A stretch of 64,000 nt of DNA, from assembly GCF_000718005.1 (NCBI RefSeq), contig NZ_JODV01000005.1; one strand, written 5' to 3'. Positions 30,275 to 37,650 of the stretch are shown here, piece after piece. A program made the translations under genes and the position numbers. Below the pieces are notes generated by a model. That model was given only the letters and a program-made list of their open reading frames with translations. It was not told the origin of the DNA and did no database searches. Source of the DNA: Actinoalloteichus_B caeruleus (lineage in GTDB: Bacteria; Actinomycetota; Actinomycetes; Mycobacteriales; Pseudonocardiaceae). Position 1 is the stretch's first letter; each line of letters starts with the position of its first letter.

Positions 30275-30460
30275 CATGTCCCGGGCGCCGAAGTCTCCTC
30301 CTCCGTGACCAACCTGCCCGCCCGATCACTCGCTCGCGTCACTTCGTCCCCCTTCTTGGCGGTACCCGTGTGGGCCAATTGGCGGGACGATCTCCTGGTG
30401 TGAAATTCACCACCAAAGGAATTGGTGGGTTGTTCGGTGACATGGAGGGGGCGAGCAACG

Positions 30461-31009
30461 ATGGCGCACGCGACCTGGCTGGCCGACGTCCTGCGGGAAC
30501 GAGGGCTGCGGGTCCACGAGGAGGCCGGTTGGAAGGAACGCGGGCACGGCGGCCTCGGCGAGATCCGCGGCGTGATGCTGCACCACACGGCCGGGCCGGC
30601 GGAGGGCAACTACCCCTCGCTCGCCGTGGTCCGGGACGGCACCTCGGCTCTCACCGGACCGTTGGCCCAGCTCGGCCTGGCGCGCGACGGCACGTGGATC
30701 GTGATCGCCGCCGGGCTCGCCTACCACGCGGGGCGGGGAGGGCCCTGGCGCGATGTCCCCGTCGACACCGGGAACGAGCACCTGCTCGGAGTCGAGGCCG
30801 AGTCGGTGGGCACCAGGCGTGACTGGACCGAGGCCCAGCTGGACTCCTACCCGCGCGGTGTGGCGGCCCTGCTCACCCACGTCGGCCTCGGGGTGGAACG
30901 CACCATCGCGCACAAGGAGTGGGCCCCGGGGCGGAAGAACGACCCCGCGCACTGGCCAGGCGACATGCGTGCCTTCCGGGACACCGTGGCCGGCCACCTG
31001 GGAGCGTGA
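30461..31009 (+). CDS. N-acetylmuramoyl-L-alanine amidase (phage-lysin type)
   Basis: A 182-residue amidase_2/PGRP-fold enzyme that would cut the lactyl-Ala bond of peptidoglycan. Zinc ligands and active site are visible: MLHHTAG (first His), LAYHAGRG (middle His), NEHLLGVEAES, and HKEWAPGRKNDP with the catalytic H..K. There is no signal peptide or cell-wall-binding domain, so export would need a holin-like route or lysis, as for phage endolysins. The ATG at 30461 is preceded by GGAGGGGGCGAGC. The next gene follows after 3 nt. It looks like a stand-alone endolysin captured from a phage. Confidence 0.85.
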   Translation: MAHATWLADVLRERGLRVHEEAGWKERGHGGLGEIRGVMLHHTAGPAEGNYPSLAVVRDGTSALTGPLAQLGLARDGTWIVIAAGLAYHAGRGGPWRDVPVDTGNEHLLGVEAESVGTRRDWTEAQLDSYPRGVAALLTHVGLGVERTIAHKEWAPGRKNDPAHWPGDMRAFRDTVAGHLGA

Positions 31010-31012
31010 CCG

Positions 31013-31447
31013 ATGACCGCCGTACCCCCACCCACCGCCGAGGAGATCGCCAGCGCGGTGTGGAACGCCTTCATCAACTTCCACGGCACCGGTCGCGGCG
31101 CACCGGCCTGGCAGATGCTCTCCGAGGCGAGCAAGTACGCGGGTCTCGCGGCCGCCAACACGGCCGCGGTCCCGGTCGGGGCCACCACGGCCGAGGAGGC
31201 GCCCGCCGTCCTGCCGGTGAACATGATGACGGCGAGCCTGTACGCGCTGTTCCGCCAGTCCAGCCACGTCGACGAGCCCCCGCCACCTCCGGCCCACGCG
31301 GGCGCCCCGGGGCCCGGGATCACGGCGAGCCCGCGGCGGTCCTTCCTCGACCTGCTCCGGGAGGACGTCCTCGCCGTCCTCGGGCCGGACCGCGCGTCCG
31401 AGGCCGAACGGATCGTCCGCCGGGTTTCCGCTCGGATGACCAGCTGA
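31013..31447 (+). CDS. Unknown partner of the amidase
   Basis: A 144-residue protein I do not recognise. The first ~75 residues (TAEEIASAVWNAFINFHGTG, then an Ala-rich helix and a hydrophobic SLYALFRQS) could be a small alpha-helical domain; the middle is Pro-rich (DEPPPPPAHAG); the last ~45 residues form a basic/acidic helix (LLREDVLAVLGPDRASEAERIVRRV). AEEIA.AVW at the N-terminus resembles segments that follow amidase domains in actinophage endolysins, so it may be the split-off C-terminal part of such a lysin. It begins 3 nt after the amidase stop, so the two are surely co-expressed. Confidence 0.7.
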   Translation: MTAVPPPTAEEIASAVWNAFINFHGTGRGAPAWQMLSEASKYAGLAAANTAAVPVGATTAEEAPAVLPVNMMTASLYALFRQSSHVDEPPPPPAHAGAPGPGITASPRRSFLDLLREDVLAVLGPDRASEAERIVRRVSARMTS

Positions 31448-31614
31448 CCAGCGCCAGATCGCCTCCTCCTGGCTCACCCCACCCAGGCGGGCGCGGTGAC
31501 TTGACCTCGAGTTGGCTTGAGGTCCTAGGCTCGGCCACCCGCCGGGTCGCACGGTGTGGGAACAGCCGTTTCGGCGGGTCACAGGAGCCGATGCGAATGG
31601 CAGGATGGGGAATC

Positions 31615-32175
31615 ATGACGATCACGGTGGTGGGCCTGGGCGGTTCGATACGCGACGATTCCCAGTCCGAGCGGGTGCTGAGGACGGTGCTGGCCGGCGT
31701 GGCCGAACGCGGCGCGAAGACCTCCATCCTGACCGGCTCGGATCTCCTCCTCCCCTTCTACGACCCGGCGATCAGCGAGCGCACCGCCCGCGCGGAGCGC
31801 CTGGTGGCCGAGCTGCGGGACGCCGACGGAGTGGTGCTGGTGTCCCCGGGCTACCACGGCACGGTCTCCGGTCTGGTGAAGAACGCGCTCGACTACGTCG
31901 AGGACCTGCGCACGGACGACCGGCCCTACCTGCACGGCCGGGCCGTCGGCTGTGTCGCGACCGCCAGCGGGTGGCAGGCCGGGGTCAGCACCCTGAACGC
32001 CCTCCGGTCCATCGTGCACGCCCTCCGGGGCTGGCCGACCCCGCTCGGAGCCTCGTTGCACTCAGGACAGGTCCGGTTCGACGACATCGGTGGCTGTTCC
32101 GACGACGGTGTCGCCGACACCCTGCGCACGATCGGGGAGCAGGTCGTGGACTTCGCCGAGCAGTACCGGCGCTGA
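31615..32175 (+). CDS. NADPH-dependent FMN reductase
   Basis: A 186-residue flavodoxin-fold reductase. The N-terminal strand ITVVGLGGSIRDDSQSERVL contains the GS.R..S phosphate loop of the FMN_red family, and VLVSPGYHGTVSGLVKNALDYV is the family core signature. It would reduce FMN with NADPH, feeding flavin-dependent monooxygenases or iron release. The ATG at 31615 is used; ATGs at 31591 and 31597 are in frame upstream, and GGATGGGG lies in between. No partner monooxygenase is adjacent; the neighbours are oxidative-stress genes. A hairpin at 32225-32256 follows. Confidence 0.88.
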   Translation: MTITVVGLGGSIRDDSQSERVLRTVLAGVAERGAKTSILTGSDLLLPFYDPAISERTARAERLVAELRDADGVVLVSPGYHGTVSGLVKNALDYVEDLRTDDRPYLHGRAVGCVATASGWQAGVSTLNALRSIVHALRGWPTPLGASLHSGQVRFDDIGGCSDDGVADTLRTIGEQVVDFAEQYRR

Positions 32176-32224
32176 CGCGCGTCGACGACCTCCGCCCAGG
32201 CCCGGCCAACTCCGTTCGAACCGG

Positions 32225-32256
32225 CGGTGCCCGGTCCGAGCCGGGCCGGGGCACCG
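32225..32256 (+). terminator. Hairpin after the FMN reductase gene
   Basis: 8-bp stem CGGTGCCC/GGGCACCG with a GC-rich 16-nt loop, 49 nt after the stop. Confidence 0.5.
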
Positions 32257-32412
32257 GTCCCGAGGACGAGCGCGGGCCGCCTGAGCTCCAAGGCCACCGA
32301 GCATAATCACCGCACTCCCGGGTACCCGGCAAGAGTGGCGGACAGCCGCCACGTCGGTCGGCCGGCCGGCCCCGGCCGGGGCCGGACCAGCACCACACGG
32401 GAGGCGGAGGGT

Positions 32413-32838
32413 ATGAGCGCGCGGTACACGGCGGCGGCGGTGTCCGTCGGCGACGGACGGGACGGAGAGGTCCGCAGCGACGACGGGGTGATCGACGAGA
32501 AACTCGCCGTCCCCGCCGAACTCGGCGGCCGGGGCGGCCCCGCCACCAACCCCGAGCAGCTGTTCGCGGCGGGTTACTCGGCGTGCTTCCACAGCGCGGT
32601 GCTCCAGGCCGCGAGGCTCTCCGGCATCAAGGTCGCCGACAGCCAGGTCGCGACCCAGGTCGCCATCGAGGTCGACGAGGCCGACACCGGCTACCGCCTC
32701 GCCGTCAGCCTCCGCGCCCACCTGCCCGGCCTGAACCAACCGCAGGCCGACGAGCTCGTGGAGGCGGCGCACCATATGTGCCCCTACTCCAAGGCGACCC
32801 GGGGGAACGTCCCCGTGAGGGTCAGCGCGACCGTCTGA
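32413..32838 (+). CDS. ohr: Organic hydroperoxide resistance protein (Ohr/OsmC)
   Basis: A 141-residue thiol peroxidase that reduces organic hydroperoxides using lipoyl partners. The two catalytic cysteines lie in the Ohr-specific contexts YSACFHSAV (~residue 59) and HHMCPYSKATRGNV (~124), and the N-terminal pattern (TAAAVSVGDGRDGEVRSDDG) is typical. Ohr genes usually sit by a MarR-type OhrR repressor; none is present nearby. The ATG follows GGAGGCGGAGGG. A short hairpin separates it from dps. Confidence 0.94.
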   Translation: MSARYTAAAVSVGDGRDGEVRSDDGVIDEKLAVPAELGGRGGPATNPEQLFAAGYSACFHSAVLQAARLSGIKVADSQVATQVAIEVDEADTGYRLAVSLRAHLPGLNQPQADELVEAAHHMCPYSKATRGNVPVRVSATV

Positions 32839-32846
32839 GCGCCAGC

Positions 32847-32865
32847 CGCCCACCGAGGGTGGGCG
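32847..32865 (+). terminator. Hairpin between ohr and dps
   Basis: 8-bp stem CGCCCACC/GGTGGGCG with loop GAG, 8 nt after the ohr stop. Confidence 0.55.
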
Positions 32866-32911
32866 CGGCCCACCGACCGGACTCGTCATCCACGGAAGAG
32901 GTGTGACAGCC

Positions 32912-33397
32912 ATGAGCAGCAACAGCCCCATCACCAGCACCCTCGGCGACTCCGAACGGGACGTCACCGGGCGGGCGCTGCGAGCCACGCTTCTGGAGCT
33001 GGTGGACCTGTCCCTGATCGGCAAGCAGGCGCACTGGAACGTCGTGGGCCCGTTCTTCCGCAGCGTGCACCTGCAGCTCGACGACCTCGTGTCGATGGCG
33101 CGGAAGTACTCCGACAAGGTCGCGGAGCGGGCCGCAGCACTCGGTGTCTCGCCGGACGGCAGGGCCAAGTCCGTGGCCGAGGGCTCGGGCCTGCCGAACT
33201 ACCCGGACGGTTGGCGCCAGGACGGCGACGTCGTGCGGGACGTGGTCGGCATCCTGGACGACCTGGTGCACCGTGTGCGCGCGAGGATCGACGAGACGGA
33301 CAAGACCGACCAGGTGACGCAGGACCTGCTGATCGCGTTGACCGACAAGCTGGAGGAGGCCCGCTGGATGTGGCAGGCCCAGCTGGCCGGTCGGTGA
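32912..33397 (+). CDS. dps: Dps-family ferritin-like DNA-protection protein
   Basis: A 161-residue member of the Dps/ferritin family that stores iron, detoxifies it with peroxide and can coat DNA. The ferroxidase motif KQAHWNVVGPFFRSVHLQLD (residues ~37-56) matches the family signature with the H, D and E ligands; the C-terminal helix ends DKLEEARWMWQAQLAG. The ATG at 32912 is preferred (GGAAGAGG 10 nt upstream), although a GTG at 32903 is possible. It sits in a stress cluster with Ohr and the FMN reductase. A 16-bp hairpin follows. Confidence 0.94.
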   Translation: MSSNSPITSTLGDSERDVTGRALRATLLELVDLSLIGKQAHWNVVGPFFRSVHLQLDDLVSMARKYSDKVAERAAALGVSPDGRAKSVAEGSGLPNYPDGWRQDGDVVRDVVGILDDLVHRVRARIDETDKTDQVTQDLLIALTDKLEEARWMWQAQLAGR

Positions 33398-33405
33398 CGG
33401 TCGCC

Positions 33406-33439
33406 CTCCGGGGCTCCCACCGCGGTGGGAGCCCCGGAG
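33406..33439. terminator. Bidirectional hairpin dps / S9 peptidase
   Basis: Near-perfect palindrome CTCCGGGGCTCCCACC-GC-GGTGGGAGCCCCGGAG (34 nt, 16-bp arms) between two convergent genes. Confidence 0.8.
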
Positions 33440-33485
33440 CGCGGTCAGCGGCACGGACCGTCGGACGCGGCGGGCGCGGCGAGCC

Positions 33486-35354
33486 TCAGCCGGCCGCGAG
33501 AGCGCGCCGGGCGAAGTGCACCTCGGCGGCCCGCTGGCGCAGCGACTCGGCGACCACCAGCGACCCGTGCCCCGCGTCGTAGCGGTACACCTCGTAGGTC
33601 GCGCCCAGCGCCGCCAACCGGTCGAGGTAGTTGTCGATCTGCCGGATCGGGCAACGCGGGTCGTTCTCCCCCGCCAGCACCAGGACCGGCGCCCGCACCT
33701 TGTCCACGTAGGTCAGCGGGGAACAGTCCCGGTACCGCTCGGGGACCTCGTCCGGTGACCCACCGAACAACGCGCGGTCGAAGGCCCGGAGCGGTTCCAT
33801 CTCGTCCTCGTAGGCGGCCAGGTAGTCCGCGACCGGGACACCCGCGATGCCGGCCGCCCACCTGTCCGGCTGGGTGCCCAGCGCCATGAGCGTCAGGTAA
33901 CCGCCCCAGGACGCCCCCTCCACGACGCTGCGGTCCGGGTCGGTGAGGCCGCTGGCCACCGCCCAGTCGTGAACGGCGGCGACATCCTCCAACTCGGTGA
34001 GCCCCGGCCGCCCCTCGATGGCGTCCCGCCACCGCGAGCCGTACCCGGTGGAGCCCCGGTAGTTCACGTGCACCACGGCGAACCCGGCGTCGAGCCACAA
34101 CGCGCGGTAGGCGGAGAACCGGTCCTCGTCGGCCGCGTGCGGTCCGCCGTGGAGGCTGAACACGGTGGGCAGCGGTCCGTCCGGTGCGTGCTCCGGACGG
34201 GCGTACAGCGCGTGGACCCGCCCGCCGGGGCCCTCCACGAACGCGTCCCGCAGCGGTTGGGACGGCGGCGCCGGCGTGCCGCCCGGCTGGAGGATCACCG
34301 CGTCGGATCCGTCGGTGTAGAGGGCCCGGACGGCGGCGGGGCGCTCGGCGGAGGACAACGAGTACTCCACCGTGCCGTCCGGCCGGACGTCCGCTCCCGT
34401 GACCGTCCCGGTCGCGGTGGGCAACCTGGTCAGGGCGCCGGAGGCGAGATCGTAGTGGTACAGGACGCAGCGGGCCTCGTGCTCGTGGGTGACCAGCAGG
34501 GCCGTGCCGTTCGGGTACCAGCTCGCCGACAACTCCCCGGGCAGGTCGATCAGGAGTTCGGTCTCCGTGTCGTTCTCCACGTCCCAGATCAGCAGCTCGG
34601 ACCGGCCTCGGCGTTCGTGGCTGACCAACAGCCTCGGGTCACCCGCGATGAGCGGGAACCCGAGCGCGGACAGCGACTTGCCCGTCCCGTCCCACTTCTC
34701 CGCTACCGGCGCGTCGTCGACCTCGTCACCGCGCACCCGCAGCACGCGGAGCGCCGGGTGGCGGGAGTCACCGTGTTCGGAGTGGGCCAGCACCAGCAGC
34801 GACTCGTCGTGGGAAAGGGCCGCGACATCCGCGTCCTGTTCGTGCTGGTAGATCACCCGAGCGGGGTGGTAGCCGCCGTCCTCGGCGGCCCTGCTCGCCC
34901 AGATCGTGGTGCCCTCGTCGGTGGAGGCCCCGCAGACGACGACCTCCGCGCCCAGGGCGAGACCAGCCGGGTACCCCTCGTGCACCCCGGGTGGTGCCGC
35001 CGCGACGCTGGCGTCCACCGGCAGGCCGGCGAACGGCTCGGTCACCCAACGCCCGAACTCGTTGCCGTCCGTGTCCGAGAACCACCAGATCGTCTCGCCG
35101 TCGGGGCTGATGGTGGCGTAGGTGGTCCCGTTCGGCCGGTCCGTGACCTGACGGTGCGTCTCGGTCGCCCGGTCCCAGGCGTAGACCTCCCAGACACCGC
35201 TGGAGTTGGACACGTACAGGTTGCGGTCGGGGGCGTCCAGCGCCCAGTCGGGGAGTGAGTTCCGAGGCGCGCTGAACCGGGCGCGCCACCGCTCCTCCTC
35301 GGCCGGGTCGTCGAACAGGGTCTCCGGGATTTCGGCGCTGGGATGCTTGCTCAC
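33486..35354 (-). CDS. Prolyl oligopeptidase (S9) family peptidase
   Basis: A 622-residue serine peptidase. The N-terminal ~370 residues form a beta-propeller-like domain with repeated D-G-x-W/S-D-P motifs (TYATISPDGETIWWFSD, DADVAALSHDESLLVLAHS). The C-terminal alpha/beta-hydrolase domain has the HGGPHAAD oxyanion region, the catalytic serine in VEGASWGGYLTL (~residue 490), aspartate in AGENDPRCP and histidine in DAGHGSLV. It should cleave short peptides in the cytosol. The GTG at 35354 is used; the upstream 50 codons are Arg/Gly-rich and unlikely. A CAGGAT box 7 nt upstream hints at a leaderless start. Length is close to acylaminoacyl-peptidase types. Confidence 0.9.
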   Translation of the reverse strand: MSKHPSAEIPETLFDDPAEEERWRARFSAPRNSLPDWALDAPDRNLYVSNSSGVWEVYAWDRATETHRQVTDRPNGTTYATISPDGETIWWFSDTDGNEFGRWVTEPFAGLPVDASVAAAPPGVHEGYPAGLALGAEVVVCGASTDEGTTIWASRAAEDGGYHPARVIYQHEQDADVAALSHDESLLVLAHSEHGDSRHPALRVLRVRGDEVDDAPVAEKWDGTGKSLSALGFPLIAGDPRLLVSHERRGRSELLIWDVENDTETELLIDLPGELSASWYPNGTALLVTHEHEARCVLYHYDLASGALTRLPTATGTVTGADVRPDGTVEYSLSSAERPAAVRALYTDGSDAVILQPGGTPAPPSQPLRDAFVEGPGGRVHALYARPEHAPDGPLPTVFSLHGGPHAADEDRFSAYRALWLDAGFAVVHVNYRGSTGYGSRWRDAIEGRPGLTELEDVAAVHDWAVASGLTDPDRSVVEGASWGGYLTLMALGTQPDRWAAGIAGVPVADYLAAYEDEMEPLRAFDRALFGGSPDEVPERYRDCSPLTYVDKVRAPVLVLAGENDPRCPIRQIDNYLDRLAALGATYEVYRYDAGHGSLVVAESLRQRAAEVHFARRALAAG

Positions 35355-35535
35355 CCCCTCGATCCTGCCCGATACCCGCAGCGGGCGAAACGTTCGCACG
35401 CGACCACCACGGACGGTCCGACCCGGCAGGGTGCCGGCGGGGGAGTGCCGCGTCCTGCCTCGGCTGGCTCCACGGGCGCGCCGCGACCCCCGTGGGTAGC
35501 CCAACCGGCCGGGCAGGTGTCCCGCCGTAGGCAGG

Positions 35536-35748
35536 TCAGGGAAGGGCGATGGGGTGGCGGTCGTACCCGCCGCCCGCGCACTCGGGGCCGTGGGGGTGGA
35601 ACGTCAGCGTTCCCCCAGCCTCGACGCAGCCACGTACCGGTACCGAGGGGAGCAGGTTGGGCTGGGAGTCGGTCGGAGGCCACGGCGGCGCACCGCCCAT
35701 GAGGGCGAGCGCGAACACGACGGCACCGAGGGCAGGACGGGAGTCCAT
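35536..35748 (-). CDS. Small secreted protein, hypothetical
   Basis: A 70-residue reading frame starting MDSRPALGAVVFALALMGGA, a plausible signal peptide or anchor, followed by a Pro-rich segment and two cysteines (VRGCVEAGG, PECAGGG) in a short beta-like region. Function unknown. Codon positions look coding (aliphatic residues where expected) but the ribosome-binding site is weak (GGAAGG 12 nt upstream), so it may not be real. Confidence 0.45.
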   Translation of the reverse strand: MDSRPALGAVVFALALMGGAPPWPPTDSQPNLLPSVPVRGCVEAGGTLTFHPHGPECAGGGYDRHPIALP

Positions 35749-35950
35749 GGGGCTGGAGGCACCTTCCCGGAGACGAGCTGGCGACCCCACTCTCGCAGCA
35801 TGGATCGGACAGGTGAACGGCGACCGCACCATGATCACCCGATCGAGGAGGTCCCGCCGGCCGCGCTCGACAGGGCCGGGCCGCCTCCACACATGACGAA
35901 GGCCCAGGTCGGGAACACACGACGTTTCCCTGACCTGGGCCTCCGGTCTG

Positions 35951-36024
35951 TCGGGGTGGCGGGATTTGAACCCACGACCTCTTCGACCCGAACGAAGCGC
36001 GCTCCCAAGCTGCGCCACACCCCG
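35951..36024 (-). tRNA. tRNA-Pro(CGG)
   Basis: On the minus strand 74 nt fold as a standard tRNA. Acceptor stem CGGGGTG/CACCCCG with discriminator A (C1-G72 is the bacterial proline identity pair), anticodon stem CTTCG/CGAAG with loop TTCGGGT (anticodon CGG), T arm GGTTCAAATCC. CCA is not encoded. A TAGACT box at 36073-36078 on the same strand, overlapping the metallophosphoesterase stop, may be its -10, giving a leader of about 40 nt. Confidence 0.95.
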
Positions 36025-36075
36025 ATCGTCTTGCGACCAGCCCCGCAGGGGCCTCACCGCCTGACGGAACAGAGT

Positions 36076-37038
36076 CTAGCCCATGCCCCCACCCGCCCGG
36101 AAACCGGCCGTCGGTTTCGCCGGCACCGGCCCGGAACCAGCCTCGCGAGGTCGTGGCACCAGGGTCAACAGGCTGGCCTCCGGCGGGCAGGCGAAGCGGA
36201 CCGGCGCGTAGGGCGAGGTCCCGAGGCCCGCGGAGACGTGGAGCCAGGTGTGCGCTCCCCACCGCGAGGCCCCGCGTGCCCGCGAACGGTCCAGTTCGCA
36301 GTTGGTCACCAGGGCACCGTAGAAGGGGACCCGCAACTGGCCACCGTGGGTGTGGCCGGCGAGCACCAGGTCGTAACCGTCGTCGGCGAAGCGGTCCAGG
36401 ACCCGCGGTTCCGGGGAGTGCGTCACACCCAGGGACAACCTGGCCCGGGGGTCCGGGCGGCCCTCGATGTCGTCGTAGCGGTCCCGGCGGAGGTGGGGGT
36501 CGTCGACGCCGGCGGCCACGACCAGCTGGCCCCCCACCCGGAAGCTCCGCCGCTGGTGGGTCAGGTCGAGCCAACCTCGCTCGGTCAACGCCGCCCGCAG
36601 ATCCCGCCAGGGCAGCGGCACGCCGTGGATGCGCTTGGTCCGGCGGACCGGCAGCAGGTACCGCGCCGGGTTCTTGGGTTTGGGCGCGTAGTAGTCGTTG
36701 CTGCCGAAGACGAAGACCCCGGGTCGATCGAGCAGGGGGCCCAGTGCCCGCAGTGCGGCGGGAACAGCCTGGTGGTGCGCGAGGTTGTCCCCGGTGTTCA
36801 CCACCAGGTCCGGTTCGAGCGCGTCCAACGCGGCCACCCATTCCTGCTTGGAGCGCTGGTTCGGCGTCATGTGCAGGTCGGAGACGTGGAGGACACGGAT
36901 CGGCCGGCTTCCGGGCGCGAGCACGGGCAGCGTGACGTTCCGAAGCGTCCAGTGCCGTCGTTCGATCCCGGCGGCATAGCCGACGGCCGCGACCCCGAGG
37001 GCGGCGGTTCCGATCAAGGTGCGCCCGAGAGTGTTCAC
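36076..37038 (-). CDS. Calcineurin-like metallophosphoesterase, membrane-associated
   Basis: A 320-residue phosphoesterase. The N-terminus is one hydrophobic helix (IGTAALGVAAVGYAAG) followed by the complete two-metal motif set: VLHVSDLHM (D-x-H, ~residue 55), VNTGDN, GSNDYY (in place of GNHD), GVTHSPEP and the closing LAGHTHGGQ. It resembles the YkuE/Rv3683 type adjacent to PonA2-like PBPs in mycobacteria, suggesting an envelope substrate. The GNHD motif reads GSND here, a common variant in this subgroup. The GTG follows a TAAGCT -10 box by 7 nt. Confidence 0.9.
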   Translation of the reverse strand: MNTLGRTLIGTAALGVAAVGYAAGIERRHWTLRNVTLPVLAPGSRPIRVLHVSDLHMTPNQRSKQEWVAALDALEPDLVVNTGDNLAHHQAVPAALRALGPLLDRPGVFVFGSNDYYAPKPKNPARYLLPVRRTKRIHGVPLPWRDLRAALTERGWLDLTHQRRSFRVGGQLVVAAGVDDPHLRRDRYDDIEGRPDPRARLSLGVTHSPEPRVLDRFADDGYDLVLAGHTHGGQLRVPFYGALVTNCELDRSRARGASRWGAHTWLHVSAGLGTSPYAPVRFACPPEASLLTLVPRPREAGSGPVPAKPTAGFRAGGGMG

Positions 37039-37045
37039 CCGATTC

Positions 37046-37051
37046 AGCTTA
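37046..37051 (-). promoter_or_regulatory. -10 box, leaderless metallophosphoesterase
   Basis: TAAGCT on the minus strand, 7 nt before the GTG at 37038. No ribosome-binding site. Confidence 0.5.
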
Positions 37052-37145
37052 CGGCCTCGGGTCTGATCCGCCCGACCGGCGATGGGTGCGGGACGGACCG
37101 GGCCGCTCCGACCACCGCGATCACCCGAGCCAGCCGGCCACGGCG

Positions 37146-37151
37146 TACGTT
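37146..37151 (+). promoter_or_regulatory. -10 box, leaderless yqeY
   Basis: TACGTT, 6 nt before the GTG at 37158; no ribosome-binding site in the gap. Confidence 0.55.
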
Positions 37152-37157
37152 CCGAGC

Positions 37158-37622
37158 GTGAGCGATCTCGAGGAACGGCTGCGCGCCGATCTGGTGGCGG
37201 CGATGAAGAGCAGGGACACCCGCGTGGTCGGAACCCTCCGCACGGTGCTGGGTGCCATCGGCAACGCCGAAGGGCGGACGGGCCGCCCGCTGACCGAGGC
37301 GGAGGTGACCCAGACCGTCGCCAAGGAGGCCAGGAAGCGGGACGAGGCGGCCGAGGCCTTCGGGTCGGCCGGTCGGGCGGACACGGCCGAGGCGGAGCGG
37401 GCCGAGGCGGACATCCTCCGCGCCTACCTCCCCCGTCAGTTGGGGGAGGACGAGCTCACCGAGCTCGTCGGCGCCGCCATCGAGGAGGTCGGAGCGCGGT
37501 TGGGCCGGCGACCGGGCCCGGCCGACCTGGGACAGGTGATGAAGGCGGCCACCGCCAGGGTGGCCGGCCGCGCCGACGGGAGCCGGGTGGTGGAACTCGT
37601 GCGGGCCGGCCTCCAGGCTTGA
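37158..37622 (+). CDS. GatB/YqeY domain protein
   Basis: A 154-residue helical protein of the YqeY family, related to the C-terminal tRNA-binding domain of the GatB amidotransferase subunit. Family marks: LEERLRADLVAAMKSRD, a variable LRTVLGAIGNAE, and YLPRQLGEDELTELV followed by LGQVMKAATARVAGRADGSRV (the GQVMK..(M/T) segment). Its exact role is not known; it may assist tRNA or ribosome-related reactions. The GTG at 37158 is set by the -10 box spacing. The stop codon lies inside a 14-bp terminator hairpin. Confidence 0.9.
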   Translation: MSDLEERLRADLVAAMKSRDTRVVGTLRTVLGAIGNAEGRTGRPLTEAEVTQTVAKEARKRDEAAEAFGSAGRADTAEAERAEADILRAYLPRQLGEDELTELVGAAIEEVGARLGRRPGPADLGQVMKAATARVAGRADGSRVVELVRAGLQA

Positions 37623-37639
37623 GCAGGAGGCCGGCCCGC
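37601..37639. terminator. Hairpin overlapping the yqeY stop codon
   Basis: Perfect 14-bp stem GCGGGCCGGCCTCC (37601-37614) with 37626-37639 and an 11-nt loop that contains the yqeY stop codon (37620-37622). It also serves the convergent ponA2 gene. Confidence 0.75.
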
Positions 37640-37650
37640 GGGTAACGGAG

